NCBI GenBank assembly: GCA_963815125.1
Contig: CAWFFM010000003.1
Location: 620,001-684,000, forward strand
Source: Actinocatenispora sp963815125
GTDB taxonomy: Bacteria > Actinomycetota > Actinomycetes > Mycobacteriales > Micromonosporaceae
Reading direction: 5' to 3'
DNA: 64,000 nucleotides
The notes beneath the pieces are model-generated. The model was not told the origin of the DNA. It ran no database searches and saw only the letters and a program-made list of their open reading frames with translations. Shown piece after piece: positions 17,141 through 25,346 of this stretch (position 1 is its first letter; each line of letters starts with the position of its first letter). Both the position numbers and the translations under genes were made by a program.

Positions 17141-19242
17141 GTGACTGAGCAAGCGGGCGCCGGCCCCTCGCGTCCCACCGGACCTGAACCGGCCGCCGGG
17201 CAGAGCCCCACAGCACCGGAGCCCGACCACAGACCCGGAACCGAGCAACGAGCCCGACAGCATCGAGCGCCCGCAGCATCGGAGCCGACAAGCCCAGGAG
17301 GCGAGTGCCGCCCCGAGGCGATGGCCCGGAATCGGACACCGCGGAATCAAGCGTCCCGGACCAACCCGGCGTTCCGGCGTCGGGCGTGCCCGCGGTCAGC
17401 CCGTCGGGCCGGAACCCATCATGGCGGTGCTCCCGACTCCCGTCGCCGGCCCGTACGGTGGATCGTGCTGGGTCCGAGCATTCGTGGTGCTGCTGGCGGT
17501 CGCGGTCGACCGCGATCGTGATCACCGCACCCGGCCGGGTCACCGCCTTCACCGCCAGCCCCGCCAGCCTGGTCAAGGCCGGTACCCAGCAACTGCTCGC
17601 CGCGCCGATGGTGCGCTACCGGGGTACGCTGCTCAACCAGTCCGGTCACCTCGTCCGGCTGGACGCGACCTTCACCCGGTCCGGCGACGCCCTGCTGGAC
17701 GCGCGGTTGGTCGAGAGCAGTGGGCATGCCCAGATCGTCCTACACAAGTACCGCACCATCGTCCGGGCTGACCGGGGCTGGTGGTTGGCGCAGAACCCCG
17801 ACAATGCCAGCAACTATGCCAACCGTTGGGTCGAGGACGACCACGGGCTGACCTTCGACCCGCATTCGCTGCTCTCGCCTCAGCGACTCGCCATCACGCT
17901 GCGTGCGGGCCTGTTCGGTAAGCATCCGGCCGGCCGGAGTGCCGCCGCTGACGTCCTGGCGAAGCCGGCCTCGGCTCGGCGCGCGGCCACCATCGCCGGT
18001 ACGCGGGTGGCTGCCGTGGCGATTCCGTCGCACACCACCGTGTATGTCAGTGAGCACCAGCCGTTCCGGATCCTCGGCCTGGACGGCCCGTTGCTGGACT
18101 CCACCGATGTCCAGAACGGCATGGACGCATCAGCAGTGGCGACCGCGCCGCAGGTCGCTTTCGACGTGTCCGTCCCGGACACGAAGACGCAGAAGACGCT
18201 GACCGGACAGCTGGCCCGTACCTGGCGCGCCGCGCTGGCCGGCTCGAAGACACCGCTGCCCGGACTCGCCTACTTCACGGTGGACGATGCGCGACTCTCT
18301 TGTGATCCAAGCGGTTGCACGGTCTCGGCTTCTGTGGGGCGGGACAAGAACGGGCCGGCGAACGTCCGCGCGGTGTTCATGGCCCAGGTCTTCAATCGAT
18401 CCGACGGTAGCGGCCTGCTGGGTTCCTGCTATGCGCTGAGCAGATCGGTGGGGCCGGAAAAAAGTGTCCGGGCTTCCTGCAAGGTGCGCGATCAGCGGCT
18501 GCTGAGCTTTTCCGGCGGGGAGATCTGGGGATATGCGATCGCCTACGACCAGACAGGTCTCGGGGTCACCCCCAAGCAGGTGCTCCCGCTCTTCGAACGC
18601 CACATGGCCGACGACAACTACTCGACCTCTCTGGAAACCTTCACCCTGATCACTGCCTGGAGCGGCAGCAACTGGTCGATGTCGAAGGTGTCACAGGTGG
18701 TGGAATCGGCGTCCTCGTCCCGGATGCTGCCGGCCCTGTACCGGCTGACGCGGAGCCGGAAGTTTCGTTTCGAGCCGGGGCCGTTGACCGATCTGCTGAC
18801 CGCATCCGGTGATTCGCCCGGTGGGCGGGAATGGGATGCGATCGAAGAGGCGGCCCGACGCTGCGGCAAGACCACCGGCACGGTGTCGGTGGGCAGCTGG
18901 CAGGACACCGACGGCCTCACCTACCACGCCGATGTGATCGACACCGGGGCCCGGGATTCGGTGCAGATCGCAGCGGTACGCAGCGACGCGAACCCGAAGG
19001 CCACGCGGCGTCAGATCACCCGTGCCGCCGACCGCTTCCTGGGCAACAGCACGCCGTCGGGCTACCACCGGATCGTGCGGGTGGTCCTCGCGCCGGGGCA
19101 TCGGCTCTACCGGTCCGACCGCGCCGGCGTTCGGGCCGGTTTGCGGGCCGCCGGCCTGACGGCCGGGGAGTTGAACGGTGCCCGGCTGACCGTGGTCGGC
19201 CAGCACGGGACCAGCACTTTCACCGCAGCGGACTTCCGCTGA
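17141..19242 (+). pseudogene. unrecognised gene with apparent N-terminal frameshifts
   Basis: GTG 17141 has a strong ribosome site, and its frame starts M-T-E-Q-A-G-A-G-P, but that frame ends at 17521. The long downstream frame (open from about 17305 to 19242) carries the body of the protein. Codon character and hydrophobicity switch frames several times between about 17235 and 17530. A single membrane anchor seems to be spread over three frames (VRWIVLG, then RAFVVLLAVAV, then TAIVITAPGRVTAF). The roughly 560-residue body after the anchor looks intact, with a Cys pair in LSCDPSGCTVS, and is probably extracytoplasmic. No family recognised. It may be a decayed gene, or an intact one with sequence errors. 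It interrupts the second nuo set. Confidence 0.55.
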
Positions 19243-19245
19243 CCG

Positions 19246-19285
19246 GAAGCCGATCTCCGGTCAGGAGTGACCGGAGATCGGCTTC
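19246..19285. terminator. bidirectional terminator overlapping the aldo/keto reductase 3' end
   Basis: A perfect 18-bp inverted repeat (19246-19263 with 19268-19285) with a GGAG loop. It begins four bases after the rightward gene's stop. It includes the stop and last codons of the leftward aldo/keto reductase, which encode the C-terminal PKPISGHS. Confidence 0.8.
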
Positions 19286-20250
19286 GGCCGGTACGGCGCG
19301 GCCAGCTGTTCGAGTTCCGTGTCGGACAGCGCCAGGGTGGTGGCGGCGACCGCGTCGTCCAGGTGGTGCGACTTGGTCGCGCCGACCACGGGTGCGGTGA
19401 CGCCCGGCTGGTGCAGCAGCCAGGCCAGCGCCACCTGCGCGGGTGGTACGCCGTGCGCCTCGGCGATGTCCGCGACCCGGTCCACGATGGCGTAGTCGGC
19501 ATCGTCGTAGCTGTAGAAGCTGAGGTTCCCCGGGTCAGTACGGGCCCGTACGGTGTGCTGCTGACCGTCCCGTCCGCGGTTTCCGGCGAGCAGGCCGCGG
19601 GCCAGCGGGCTCCACGGCAGGACCCCGACACCCTGGTCCGCGCAGAGCGGCAGCATCTCCCGCTCCTCCTCCCGGTACACCAGGTTGTAGTGGTTCTGCA
19701 TGGAGACGAACCGGGTCCAGCCGTGCGCTTCGGCGGTGTGTTGCGCCTTGGCGAACTGCCACGCCCACATGCTGGAGGCGCCGATGTAGCGCACCTTGCC
19801 GGAGCGGACCACGTCGTGCAGCGCCGCCATGGTCTCCTCGACCGGCGTCTCGCTGTCGTACCGGTGGATCTGGTAGAGGTCCACGTAGTCGGTGCCGAGA
19901 CGGCGCAGCGACGCGTCGATGGAGGCCATGATGTGCGCGCGGGACAGGCCACGATCGTTGGGTCCCTCACCCATGGTGCTGAACACCTTGGTGGCCAGTA
20001 CGTAGTCCTCCCGGTGGGAGAAGAACCGTCGTAGCAGCCGCCCCGTGATCTCCTCGCTCACACCCAGTGAGTAGACGTCGGCGGTGTCGAAGAACGTGAT
20101 GCCGGACTCGGCGGCCCGCCGTACGAACGGTGCCGCGTCCGCTTCCGGCAGTACCCAGTCCCGCCAGTTGACCGGGTCGCCGTAGCTCATCATGCCCAGG
20201 CACACCCGGGAGACCTTCATGCCGCTGCTGCCGAGCCGTACGTACTCCAC
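19261..20250 (-). CDS. aldo/keto reductase
   Basis: A 329-residue NADPH-dependent oxidoreductase of the aldo/keto reductase superfamily, TIM-barrel fold, YghZ/potassium-channel-beta-like subgroup. The catalytic Asp and Tyr lie in FFDTADVYSLGVSEE (about residues 53-67), the Lys in YVLATKVF and the His region in LYQIHRYD. The N-terminus MEYVRLGSSGMKVSRVCLG is typical. The substrate is unknown. It sits leftward between the two halves of the second nuo set and diverges from nuoI with a 96-base spacer. Nothing suggests a respiratory role. Confidence 0.93.
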   Translation of the reverse strand: MEYVRLGSSGMKVSRVCLGMMSYGDPVNWRDWVLPEADAAPFVRRAAESGITFFDTADVYSLGVSEEITGRLLRRFFSHREDYVLATKVFSTMGEGPNDRGLSRAHIMASIDASLRRLGTDYVDLYQIHRYDSETPVEETMAALHDVVRSGKVRYIGASSMWAWQFAKAQHTAEAHGWTRFVSMQNHYNLVYREEEREMLPLCADQGVGVLPWSPLARGLLAGNRGRDGQQHTVRARTDPGNLSFYSYDDADYAIVDRVADIAEAHGVPPAQVALAWLLHQPGVTAPVVGATKSHHLDDAVAATTLALSDTELEQLAAPYRPKPISGHS

Positions 20251-20346
20251 CCTGTTCCTTCCGTCGATGGATCCGTGCTGAACAGCCTAGACACCCCTCG
20301 GCGGTACCTGCCGGGCCCGGCAGGCGGCCGATGGCAGGATGAGCGG

Positions 20347-20946
20347 ATGAGTGACGGCGGGAGCAGCGGGTCCGGCGATCCAGCCACCCCGGACGGCCCA
20401 GCCTCCGCGGGGGCCCGGCTGCCGGGTGCCGGCCTGGTCAAGGGCCTGGCCACCACGCTGAAGACGATGCTGCACCCGGCGCACACCGAGCAGTACCCGG
20501 ACGTACAGCCGGAACTGCCGCCCCGGTCACGCGGCGTCATCGCGCTGCTGGAGGAGAACTGCACGGTCTGCATGCTGTGCGCGCGGGAGTGCCCGGACTG
20601 GTGCATCTACATCGACTCGCACTCCGAGACGGTGGAGGTGCCCGGCGGCCGGGACCGGCAGCGCAACCTGCTGGACCGGTTCGCGATCGACTTCTCGCTC
20701 TGCATGTACTGCGGGATCTGCATCGAGGTCTGCCCGTTCGACGCGCTGTACTGGTCGCCGGAGTTCGAGTACGCCGAGTACGACATCCGCGACATGCTGC
20801 ACGAGAAGGAACGGCTCCGGGACTGGATGTGGACCGTACCGGTCCCGCCGCCGAACGACCCGAACGGTGAGCCGGCGAAGGAGGTCGTCGCGGCGGAACG
20901 GAAGTCCGCCCGGGGCACGACCGCGCGACGGCCCGGCACACGATGA
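20347..20946 (+). CDS. nuoI: NADH-quinone oxidoreductase subunit I (second nuo set)
   Basis: NuoI is the 8Fe ferredoxin-type subunit (clusters N6a/N6b) that passes electrons to NuoB. The 199-residue product has both [4Fe-4S] motifs: ENCTVCMLCARECPDWC (about residues 76-92) and CMYCGICIEVCPFDALYW (about residues 120-137). ATG 20347 is chosen; upstream in-frame codons have no ribosome site. It starts the IJKLMN half, in which every following gene overlaps its neighbour by one to four bases. The last 30 residues are charged and Pro-rich. Confidence 0.95.
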   Translation: MSDGGSSGSGDPATPDGPASAGARLPGAGLVKGLATTLKTMLHPAHTEQYPDVQPELPPRSRGVIALLEENCTVCMLCARECPDWCIYIDSHSETVEVPGGRDRQRNLLDRFAIDFSLCMYCGICIEVCPFDALYWSPEFEYAEYDIRDMLHEKERLRDWMWTVPVPPPNDPNGEPAKEVVAAERKSARGTTARRPGTR

Positions 20947-21479
20947 CCGTTGCCGACGTTCTGCTGCTCGCGCTCGGCGCGGTGACGCTCGGTGCCGGTG
21001 TCCTGGTGGTCGGCAGCCGGCAGGTGGTCCGGGCCGGGTTGTGGCTGGTCGTGGCGCTGGGTGGGCTCGCCGGCTGCTACCTGGTCCTCACCGCGGAACT
21101 GGTCGCCTGGGTGCAGGTGCTGCTGTACGTGGGCGCGGTGGTGGTGCTGCTGCTGTTCGCGGTGATGCTCACCCGGGCGCCGATCGGACCGTCCGGGCAA
21201 CCGGACCGGCCCCGTTGGCCGGGTCTGCTGGTCGGTGGCGGCGCCGGGCTGGGGCTCGCCGCACTGTTCGTCGACGCGTACCGGTGGGGCAGCGTACGGC
21301 AGCCGCCGCCCGGTACGGCGGAACGGATCGGCACCGAGCTGTTCCGCCGCTGGGTACTTCCGTTCGAGGTGGTGTCGGTGCTGCTGCTGGCCGCGCTGGT
21401 CGGGGCGGTCGTACTGTCCCGCCGGGCACGCGCCGCCGGGCACGCCGACCCGGTCGACGGCCGACGGGAGGCGCGCTGA
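20943..21479 (+). CDS. nuoJ: NADH-quinone oxidoreductase subunit J (second nuo set)
   Basis: A 178-residue membrane subunit with five hydrophobic segments. The conserved pi-bulge helix of NuoJ is seen as VAWVQVLLYVGAVVVLLLFAVM (about residues 57-78). It helps link quinone reduction to proton pumping. It overlaps nuoI by four bases (ATGA) and nuoK by one. The C-terminal tail is Arg/Ala-rich. Confidence 0.93.
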   Translation: MTVADVLLLALGAVTLGAGVLVVGSRQVVRAGLWLVVALGGLAGCYLVLTAELVAWVQVLLYVGAVVVLLLFAVMLTRAPIGPSGQPDRPRWPGLLVGGGAGLGLAALFVDAYRWGSVRQPPPGTAERIGTELFRRWVLPFEVVSVLLLAALVGAVVLSRRARAAGHADPVDGRREAR

Positions 21480-21853
21480 TGCACCCGGTCGTGCCGTACC
21501 TGATCGCCGCGCTGCTGTTCGGTATCGGCATGTACGGCGTACTGGTACGACGCAACACCGTACTGCTGCTGATGTCGGTCGAGCTGATGCTGGGTGCGGT
21601 GAACCTGGTACTGGTCACCGCGGACGCCACGCTGCGCGGACTGCCGCGGTCCGGGCAGGTGTTCGCACTGTTCGTGATCGTGTTGGCGGCCGCCGAGGTG
21701 GGGGTCGGGCTGGCGGTGATCCTGCGGCTGTTCCGGCTGCGTGCCACGGTGCTGACCGACGGCCTGGCCGCTGCCGACGAGTCGGCCGGCAGCGATGATG
21801 GCGCACCGCCGGTCGGGGCCCCCATCGGGCCGCGGGACCGGGAGACGTCGTGA
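21479..21853 (+). CDS. nuoK: NADH-quinone oxidoreductase subunit K (second nuo set)
   Basis: NuoK is a small three-helix pumping subunit. The family hallmark VRRNTVLLLMSVELMLGAVNL (about residues 23-43), with its conserved membrane glutamate, is present, and a second glutamate lies in AAAEVGVGLAVI near residue 73. The 124-residue length includes an extra acidic tail of about 25 residues. ATG 21479 shares its A with the nuoJ stop. Confidence 0.94.
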   Translation: MHPVVPYLIAALLFGIGMYGVLVRRNTVLLLMSVELMLGAVNLVLVTADATLRGLPRSGQVFALFVIVLAAAEVGVGLAVILRLFRLRATVLTDGLAAADESAGSDDGAPPVGAPIGPRDRETS

Positions 21854-23763
21854 CGGCACCGACCGTACTGGCTGTGCTGCTGCCGGCTGTGCCCGGCGCG
21901 GCGGGGCTCGCCGGGTTGCTGCTGCCGTCGGGCGCCCGGCCGATCGCCGGACGGGGCGGTGGGATCCGGCTCGGTGGCCGGAGCCGGCTGGCCGCCGGGC
22001 TGGGTATCGGTGCGGGTGCCGTCGCGCTGGCAGCGGCGGTCGCCCTGCTCGTCGGCGGCTGGCGGGTGAGTGCCGGCGTACGGCTGGCCGACTTCGGTGA
22101 CATCGCGGTGGGTGCCGGCGTACACGTCGATCCGACCGCTGCCGTCGTCGCGGTGGCGGTCGGTGCGGTGACCCTGCTGGTGCAGGTCTACTCGGTCGGC
22201 TACCTGCGCGCCGATGAGCACTACCCGCCGTACGCCGCGCAGATCAGCCTGTTCGCCGCCGCGATGCTGACCGTCGTGGTGGCCACCGATCTGGTGCAGC
22301 TGCTGGTCGGCTGGGAAGTGATGGGCATCTGCTCGTACCTGCTGATCGCCCACGACCGCGCATTGCCGGCGGCACCGGCCGCTGCCCTCAAGGCGTTCCT
22401 GGTGACCCGGGTCGGTGACGTGGGGTTCTGGTTGGGCGTGGTCCTGCTGGGCACCGGGGCGGGCAGTTTCCGGATCGGTACGGTACTGGCCGCCGCCGGC
22501 GACGGTGGGCTGTCCGGTGGCCGTACCACGGCCGCCTGCCTGTTGCTGCTGGCCGGCCTGCTGGGCAAGAGCGCGCAGTTCCCGCTGCACACCTGGCTGC
22601 CCGACGCGATGGCCGGCCCGACCCCGGTCAGCGCGCTGATCCACGCGGCGACCATGGTCGCCGCCGGCATCTACCTGGTGGGCCGGCTGTACCCGCTGTT
22701 CCTTCGGGCACCGGTCGCGCTGGCCGTGCTGGGCGTTCTGGCCTCGGTCAGCATGCTGCTCGGTGCGCTCGCCGCGAGCGCCCAGGACGACATCAAACGG
22801 ATCCTGGCCTGGTCCACCGTCAGCCAGGTCGGGTACATGGGTGGTGCGTTGGCCGTCGGTTCGACCCGCGCGGCGATCTTCCAGCTGCTCAGCCATGCGG
22901 CATTCAAGGCGCTGCTGTTCCTGGCTGTGGGCTCGGTCCTGCAGGCCGCCGGCGCTGCCCTGCTGAGCCGGGCCGGCGGCCTGCGCCGGGCGCTGCCGCT
23001 GACTTTCGCGACGATGACGGTCGGGCTGGCGGCGCTCGCCGGGGTGCCGCCGCTGGCCGGGTTCTGGAGCAAGGAGTCGGTACTGGGTGCGGCGGCCGGT
23101 GCGACCGGCGGTACGGGTACCGCTGCGTCCTGGACGGCCTGGCTGGTGCTGTCCGCCGGGCTGGTGACCGCCGCGCTGACCGGCTGGTACGCCACCAGGT
23201 TGTGGCTGGGCGTCTTCTTCGGCGCCCGCCACGCCGGGGTGACGGCAGCCGGGAACGTGCCGGCAGCGCAGGCAGCGCGCGAGCCGGGCTGGTCGATGCG
23301 GCTACCGCTGCTGGTACTCGCCGTGCCGGCGGCGGCGCTCGGCCTGGTCCTGCTGGTGCCGGCGCACACCGTACCGGCCTTCGACGTGACCGCACCGGGG
23401 CCGGGGACCGTGCTGGCCGGGCTCGCGCTGACTGCGCTGGGCGTACTGGCCGGGTACCTGGGCTGGCGCCGGGAACGCGGCGGCGCGACGGGTCCGCTGC
23501 GGCCGCTGTTCGAGAGCGGCTTCCACCTCGACACCGCGCAGCAGGTGCTGGTGGTCCGGCCGGTACGGGCGCTGTCCCGGGCTGTGCGCCGGGCTGACCG
23601 CAGCTGGGTGGACGGTACGGTCCGGGCCGCCGGGTCCGGTGCGCTGCGGGCCGGTGGCTGGCTGGCGCGGCGGCACACCGGACTGCCCCGCTACCTGACC
23701 GCGGTACTGACCGGTGCCGTACTGCTCGGTGTGCTCGCGATCGTGCTGGGAGGTGTCCGGTGA
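21850..23763 (+). CDS. nuoL: NADH-quinone oxidoreductase subunit L (second nuo set)
   Basis: The 637-residue product is the distal antiporter-like pumping subunit with the lateral-helix C-terminus. Conserved stretches include VGWEVMGICSYLLI (about residue 155), the channel region KSAQFPLHTWLPDAMAGPTP (about residue 240) and QDDIKRILAWSTVSQVGYMG (about residue 315). GTG 21850 overlaps the nuoK stop by four bases. All pumping residues visible in these motifs are kept, so the subunit looks functional. Confidence 0.96.
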   Translation: MTAPTVLAVLLPAVPGAAGLAGLLLPSGARPIAGRGGGIRLGGRSRLAAGLGIGAGAVALAAAVALLVGGWRVSAGVRLADFGDIAVGAGVHVDPTAAVVAVAVGAVTLLVQVYSVGYLRADEHYPPYAAQISLFAAAMLTVVVATDLVQLLVGWEVMGICSYLLIAHDRALPAAPAAALKAFLVTRVGDVGFWLGVVLLGTGAGSFRIGTVLAAAGDGGLSGGRTTAACLLLLAGLLGKSAQFPLHTWLPDAMAGPTPVSALIHAATMVAAGIYLVGRLYPLFLRAPVALAVLGVLASVSMLLGALAASAQDDIKRILAWSTVSQVGYMGGALAVGSTRAAIFQLLSHAAFKALLFLAVGSVLQAAGAALLSRAGGLRRALPLTFATMTVGLAALAGVPPLAGFWSKESVLGAAAGATGGTGTAASWTAWLVLSAGLVTAALTGWYATRLWLGVFFGARHAGVTAAGNVPAAQAAREPGWSMRLPLLVLAVPAAALGLVLLVPAHTVPAFDVTAPGPGTVLAGLALTALGVLAGYLGWRRERGGATGPLRPLFESGFHLDTAQQVLVVRPVRALSRAVRRADRSWVDGTVRAAGSGALRAGGWLARRHTGLPRYLTAVLTGAVLLGVLAIVLGGVR

Positions 23764-25346
23764 CGGCGCTGCTGCTGGCCGTACTGGTGCTGCCGGCGGC
23801 CGGCGCGCTGCTCGCCGCGGCGGTACCGGGCCGGTACGACCGGGTCGGGCGGGTGGTCGGGACGGGCGCCGCGGCGTTGGCGTTCCTGGCCTCGGTCGGG
23901 CTGCTGTTCCACCGGTCCGACTACCTGGGCGCCGGCGCGCACGGTGGTTCCCCGGTGATCGCGCCCTGGCACGAACTGGACGTAGCCTGGGTACCGGCCC
24001 TGGACCTGCGGCTGCATCTCGGGGTGGACGGCATGTCGTGGCCGCTGGTCGTACTGACCACGCTGTTGACGCTGCTGTGCTGCGGGTACACGGTGTGGCG
24101 GGTGCCCCGGCCCGGTCGGGACCGCCCCGGGACGGATCCCGGTGGTCCGGCCGAGGAATCGGTCGGTACGGACCCTGCTCCGCGCGGCCGTTACCTGGTG
24201 GCGCTGCTGCTGGTCGTCGAGTTCGGCATCGTGGGGGTGTTCTGCTCCCTGGACCTGGTGCTGTTCTTCGTGTTCTTCGAGGTCGTGCTGCTGCCGATGT
24301 ACGCGGTGATCGCGGTGTGGGGCGGCGGGCGGCGGCGGGTCGCGGCGCGTACGTTCGTGCTGTACACGCTGCTCGGCTCGGTCCTGCTGCTGGTCGGGGT
24401 GTTCGTACTGGTCGACGCGGCGGGCACGGCGGACCTGGTCCGGCTGTCCCAGTCCGGCGGCGCCGGGGTGTCGCGGGGCACCCAGATCTTCGCGTTCGCG
24501 CTGCTGGCGGTCGCCTTCGCGGTGAAGAGTCCACTGTGGCCGCTGCACGGTTGGCTGCCCGGTGCGCACACCGAGGCGCCCACCGTCGGCTCGGTGATCC
24601 TGGCCGGGGTACTGCTCAAGATGGGCACGTACGGCCTGCTGCGGGTGGCGGTCGGCACGTTGCCGGCCGGTGCCCGGGCGGCGGCCCCGGTGCTCGGCGT
24701 ACTCGCCACGGCGGCGATCCTCGTCGGCGCCCTGCTCTGCCTGTGCCAGACCGAACTGAAACGCCTCATCGCCTACTCGTCGGTGGGGCACATGGGTTTC
24801 GTGGTGCTGGGCATTGCCACCCTCACCTCGACCGGCTTCCAGGCCGCGCTGGTCGGCAACATCGCGCACGGGCTGCTGACCGGGCTGCTGTTCTTCCTGG
24901 CCGGCGCGGTGAAGGACCGTACCCGTACCGGGGAACTGGCCGACCTGGGTGGTCTGCGCGAGGTGGCGCCCGGACTGGCCGGTCTGCTCGCGTTCGCCGC
25001 GATCGGCTCGCTCGGACTGCCCGGCCTGGCCGGGTTCTGGGGTGAACTGTTCGCGGTGTACGCAGCGGTACAGCGCGGCGGTCCACTGTGGATGGTGTTG
25101 GCGGTGCTGGCCGCGGTCGGCGCCGCGCTGGCGGCGGCGTACCTCCTGCGGTTGCTGCGCCGGGTCACGCACGGCCCGGCGAGCGATGCGGTGGCCCGGT
25201 CGGTGGCGCCCGGCCTGGCCGGGGTCGAGCTGGTCAGCTGGGCGCCGCTGGTGGTGTCGGCGCTGGCCGTGGGGGTGGTGCCGGCGCTGGTCGTGTCGTT
25301 GACGGCCGGGCCGGTACGGGCGCTGGCCGCGGTGGTGGCGCCGTGA
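23760..25346 (+). CDS. nuoM: NADH-quinone oxidoreductase subunit M (second nuo set)
   Basis: A 528-residue antiporter-like subunit, paralogous to the protein at 138-1661. It shows FFVFFEVVLLPMYAVI (about residue 170), KSPLWPLHGWLPGAHTEAPT (about residue 256) and QTELKRLIAYSSVGHMGFV (about residue 330). It differs from the first copy in having a longer hydrophilic insert between the first helices (about residues 115-140, Pro/Asp/Arg-rich). Start GTG 23760 overlaps nuoL by four bases. Confidence 0.95.
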   Translation: MTALLLAVLVLPAAGALLAAAVPGRYDRVGRVVGTGAAALAFLASVGLLFHRSDYLGAGAHGGSPVIAPWHELDVAWVPALDLRLHLGVDGMSWPLVVLTTLLTLLCCGYTVWRVPRPGRDRPGTDPGGPAEESVGTDPAPRGRYLVALLLVVEFGIVGVFCSLDLVLFFVFFEVVLLPMYAVIAVWGGGRRRVAARTFVLYTLLGSVLLLVGVFVLVDAAGTADLVRLSQSGGAGVSRGTQIFAFALLAVAFAVKSPLWPLHGWLPGAHTEAPTVGSVILAGVLLKMGTYGLLRVAVGTLPAGARAAAPVLGVLATAAILVGALLCLCQTELKRLIAYSSVGHMGFVVLGIATLTSTGFQAALVGNIAHGLLTGLLFFLAGAVKDRTRTGELADLGGLREVAPGLAGLLAFAAIGSLGLPGLAGFWGELFAVYAAVQRGGPLWMVLAVLAAVGAALAAAYLLRLLRRVTHGPASDAVARSVAPGLAGVELVSWAPLVVSALAVGVVPALVVSLTAGPVRALAAVVAP

